From Thermoplasmata archaeon (lineage in GTDB: Archaea > Thermoplasmatota > Thermoplasmata > Lutacidiplasmatales > UBA184), in contig JASHVP010000066.1 in the NCBI GenBank assembly GCA_030044475.1, positions 1 to 17,290 of the forward strand: a stretch of 17,290 bases of DNA, given 5' to 3'. The translations under genes were made by a program, and so were the position numbers. The notes beneath the pieces were generated by a model. The model had not been told where the DNA came from. It made no database searches and was given only the letters and a program-made list of their open reading frames with translations. Below, piece by piece: positions 15,111-17,290 of the stretch; position 1 is the stretch's first letter, and each line of letters opens with the position of its first letter.

Positions 15111-15452
15111 GTGGCCCCCGGCGATACGCCCGACCCGACGCGGGCGACCCTGGTCGCGATCCTGCAGCAGCTGAACCGAGTCGAGGCGGTCCATGAGGGG
15201 AACCCGAGCGAGCAGGGGCTCGCCCTCTCCGACCTGGAGCGGCTGCTCCAGAAGTTCTGGGCCGTGGAACGCGACGGGGTGAAGCTGCCCGTCGTGCTCG
15301 GGCTGCTCGTCCGGAACGGGATGGTCGACGCGACCCGGTCGACGGCGCCGGGCGGCGGTCCCCGCGGCCCGGGCCCCGCCGTTTACCGCATCAGCGCGGA
15401 GGGGAAGCGGTACCTCGTGGACGCCCAGGAAAAGTCGGACCGGATCGCCTGA
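15111..15452 (+). CDS. Winged-helix protein, second of a tandem paralog pair
   Basis: 113 residues from a GTG start. The layout parallels the preceding gene: first helix TRATLVAILQQLNRVEAV, then LALSDLERLLQKF, VKLPVVLGLLVRNGMVDA as the likely recognition helix leading to the wing, a Gly/Pro-rich wing loop (APGGGPRGPGPA), and VYRISAEGKRYLVDAQEKSDRIA. The loop is longer and richer in Gly and Pro than in the first copy, and the N-terminal acidic helix is shorter. It has its own TATA box, so it need not be cotranscribed with its paralog. It may be a DNA-binding regulator; the target is unknown. It lies 76 nt upstream of the uS15 gene. Confidence 0.72.
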   Translation: MAPGDTPDPTRATLVAILQQLNRVEAVHEGNPSEQGLALSDLERLLQKFWAVERDGVKLPVVLGLLVRNGMVDATRSTAPGGGPRGPGPAVYRISAEGKRYLVDAQEKSDRIA

Positions 15453-15456
15453 CCGG
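15441..15456 (+). repeat. 16-nt direct repeat, copy 2 (across a stop codon)
   Basis: Second copy of CGGATCGCCTGACCGG, again encoding RIA plus TGA and four further bases. Confidence 0.7.
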
Positions 15457-15495
15457 CGCGTCCTTCTCCGCCGAGAAATCCGCCGCGCACCAACT

Positions 15496-15503
15496 CTTAA
15501 GTA
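15496..15503 (+). promoter_or_regulatory. TATA box of the uS15 gene
   Basis: CTTAAGTA, centred 29 nt before ATG 15529. This fits a leaderless or nearly leaderless transcript carrying rps15 and the DHH gene. Confidence 0.6.
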
Positions 15504-15528
15504 GGGTACGAGTGTCCCCGCCTTCCCC

Positions 15529-15984
15529 ATGTCGAGGATCCACTCCGGACGGAAGGGCCGGGCCGGTTCCCACCGCCCGTACCCCCTCACGAAACCGGAG
15601 TGGGTGACGATCTCCTCGGAGGAGGTCACGGAGGAGGCCGTCAAGCTGTCGAAGGCGGGTCGGTCGGCCGCCCAGGTCGGCCAGATCCTGCGCGACAGTT
15701 CCGGTGTCCCGTCGGTCCGGGCGGTCACCGGACAGCGGCTCGGCGCCGTCCTCTCCGCGGGCGGCGTCACGCCGGAGCTCCCCGACGACCTCGCCGCGCT
15801 CCTGAAGCGGGTCGTCCACCTGCAGCGCCACCTCGCGACCCACCCGAACGACCTCTCGAACCGGCGCGGGCTCACCCTGCTGGAGTCACGGATCCGCCGT
15901 CTGGCGCGGTACTACCGCCAGCACCGACGGATCCCGGAGAGCTGGCGGTACTCCGCCGCCGGCGCCGCGCTCCAGGTGGAGTGA
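15529..15984 (+). CDS. rps15: 30S ribosomal protein S15 (uS15)
   Basis: 151 residues, the length of archaeal/eukaryotic uS15 (eukaryotic S13e), which carries an N-terminal extension absent from bacterial S15. It starts with the diagnostic MSRIHSGRKGRAGSHRPY, followed by 'WVTISSEEVTEEAVKLSKAG' and the 16S/18S-binding helices: LLKRVVHLQRHLATHPNDL, NRRGLTLLESRIRRLARYYRQ. It binds the central domain of 16S rRNA early in 30S assembly. The stop TGA shares its last base with the ATG of the DHH nuclease gene, a tight coupling. This gene order is known in archaea. Confidence 0.97.
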   Translation: MSRIHSGRKGRAGSHRPYPLTKPEWVTISSEEVTEEAVKLSKAGRSAAQVGQILRDSSGVPSVRAVTGQRLGAVLSAGGVTPELPDDLAALLKRVVHLQRHLATHPNDLSNRRGLTLLESRIRRLARYYRQHRRIPESWRYSAAGAALQVE

Positions 15985-17290
15985 TGCCCTCGGGTCCGGA
16001 CGGGTTCGTCTCGGATCCCCGGTACGTCGAGGAGTTCGCCCGGGCGCGCGGTCTCCTGCTCGGCCACCCCGGCCGCTGGCGGGTGATCTACCACTACGAC
16101 GGCGACGGGATCGCGAGCGCCTCGTCGGCCCTGCGGGCGCTCGGGCGGCTCGGCTACCCCGCCCAGGCCACGGCCCTTCTCGGGGTGGAGCGCGACCGGG
16201 TGGCGGCCCTCGCCGCGGCGACCCGGGGGCCGCTCCTGATCGTCGACACGGGCGCGAGCTGGCTCGACCTCTTCGCGCGCCACCCGCATCCGGTGATCGT
16301 CCTCGACCACCACCGATATCCCGGGCCCCAGCCGCCCGAGCTCCCGCCCCACGTCGCCTTCGTCAACCCCCTCGACTGGGGCGTCGACGGCATGTCGGAG
16401 CTCTGCGCCGCGACGCTGACCTGGCTGTTCACCGTGTTCCTCGACCCGACGAACTGGGACAACGCCCCGTGGGGACTCTCGGGCGCGATCGCCGACCGTC
16501 AGCACGTCGGAGGGTTCCGGGGGCTCAACGGCACGCTCGTCGCGGAGGCGATTCGTCGATCGCTCGTCACCCGCCGACCGGGCCTCGCCCTCTTCGGGAC
16601 CACCGTCCGGGAGGCCGTGGGCGAGAGCATCGACCCGTTCGTTCGGGGGCTGTCGGGTCGGCCGGACGCGGTCGACCGGTTCCTGGACGAGCACCGGATC
16701 CCTCCGGGTCGCCGGCCGTCGGACCTCGCGCCGGAGGAGGTCGCCCGGCTCGGGGGCGCGCTCCGGGGCCGGCTGGAGCGGGACGGCGTGCTCCCGGAGT
16801 TCGTCTCGGTGCTCGACGCCGAGCGGTACTACGTTCCGTCGCTCGGGCTGGACGCCGAGGAGGTCGCCAACCTGCAGAACGCGTGCGGGCGGGCGGCGAT
16901 CCCCGGCGTCGGGGTCGCCTGGGGCGTCGGCGACGCCGCGTCCGAGGCGCGGGCGCGGGGCGCCGAACGGGAGTGGCGGGCGGGCATCCTCCGGGGCCTC
17001 GTGCGCGTGGAGGCCGAGGGTGTAAATTCGATGACGTCCCTCTGCTGGTTCGAGAGCCCCGAGACGACCCTCGCGGGCACGCAGGCTGGCCTCGCGATGA
17101 ACTACCTCCTCCCGCCCGACCGACCGGTGCTCGTCCTCTCCCCGCGCGACGGAGGGCCGACGAAGGTGAGCGGTCGCGGTACGACCCGGCTCGTCGCCCG
17201 AGGGCTCGACCTCGCGGCGGCGCTGCGCGCGGCCGCGTCCGAGGTCGGAGGCGAGGGAGGCGGCCACCCCGTGGCGGCCGGCGCGACGAT
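15984..17290 (+). CDS. DHH-family phosphoesterase, RecJ/GAN-like nuclease (3' truncated by window)
   Basis: 435 codons are visible and the frame is still open at the window end. The DHH motifs are present in order: YHYDGDG (D39, D41), LLIVDTG (D88), VLDHHRY (D108-H109-H110) and GAIADRQH (D171). The DHHA1-type GGGH is at 425-428 (GGGHPVAAGA). Asp and His residues of these motifs bind two metal ions; family members are 5'-3' ssDNA exonucleases or related phosphodiesterases. Archaeal homologues include GAN, which binds GINS in the replisome. The ATG overlaps the uS15 stop by one base and has a good Shine-Dalgarno (AGGTGGA, 15974-15980). A role in DNA replication or repair is likely; nanoRNase or c-di-AMP activity cannot be excluded from sequence. 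Confidence 0.9.
   Translation, partial: MPSGPDGFVSDPRYVEEFARARGLLLGHPGRWRVIYHYDGDGIASASSALRALGRLGYPAQATALLGVERDRVAALAAATRGPLLIVDTGASWLDLFARHPHPVIVLDHHRYPGPQPPELPPHVAFVNPLDWGVDGMSELCAATLTWLFTVFLDPTNWDNAPWGLSGAIADRQHVGGFRGLNGTLVAEAIRRSLVTRRPGLALFGTTVREAVGESIDPFVRGLSGRPDAVDRFLDEHRIPPGRRPSDLAPEEVARLGGALRGRLERDGVLPEFVSVLDAERYYVPSLGLDAEEVANLQNACGRAAIPGVGVAWGVGDAASEARARGAEREWRAGILRGLVRVEAEGVNSMTSLCWFESPETTLAGTQAGLAMNYLLPPDRPVLVLSPRDGGPTKVSGRGTTRLVARGLDLAAALRAAASEVGGEGGGHPVAAGAT

Noticed and set aside
1..17290. Defence, CRISPR, prophage, IS, tRNA or rRNA content
   Set aside because: No repeat arrays, transposase or integrase motifs, or tRNA/rRNA-like stretches; gaps between genes are too short for most of these.

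Overview
The window is very GC-rich, almost gap-free archaeal chromosome. It holds twelve protein genes, two of them cut by the window edges. The archaeal assignment rests on five things: a uS15 gene followed by a DHH (RecJ/GAN-type) nuclease; a TrpRS of the archaeal/eukaryotic type; a single-OB-fold SSB with a Gly-rich tail; a thermopsin-family surface protein with 'GLPxGTTW' repeats; and A/T-rich TATA-like boxes 25-29 nt upstream of several start codons, as expected for leaderless mRNAs. Thermopsin plus GLP-repeat architecture points to Thermoplasmatota or a relative; this is an inference. I see no tRNA, rRNA, CRISPR array, IS element or integrase.

Layout, left to right. (1) 1-321 +: C-terminal end of a HAD-type hydrolase. 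(2) 331-1326 -: thioredoxin-reductase-like flavoprotein with CIIC active site and a degenerate second Rossmann motif. (3) 1460-5916 +: carA-carB (ATGA overlap), carbamoyl phosphate synthetase. A perfect 22-bp palindrome lies between the divergent flavoprotein and carA. (4) 5918-10810 -: 1630-residue secreted, membrane-anchored protein with a thermopsin-like domain, a beta-helix domain, four ~80-residue repeats and a C-terminal TM segment. (5) 10853-11533 -: glutaredoxin-like domain fused to an Lrp/AsnC effector (RAM) domain with no HTH. (6) 11642-12139 -: SSB. (7) 12417-13163 +: TPR protein. (8) 14635-13165 -: small zinc-ribbon protein followed by TrpRS, probably one operon. (9) 14728-15452 +: two tandem paralogous winged-helix proteins. 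(10) 15529-17290 +: uS15 and DHH nuclease, the nuclease truncated by the window end.

Most genes are housekeeping: pyrimidine/arginine precursor synthesis, translation, and DNA binding or processing. The accessory part is the giant thermopsin-fold surface protein, probably an exported protein acting outside the membrane. The less ordinary signals are the Grx-like/RAM fusion with a broken CxxC, the TrpRS with altered HIGH and KMSKS signatures, the TrxR-like protein with a damaged pyridine-nucleotide motif, the duplicated winged-helix pair sharing a 16-nt repeat across their stop codons, and the palindrome in the carA/flavoprotein divergent promoter. I do not see a clear multi-gene defence or mobile system.
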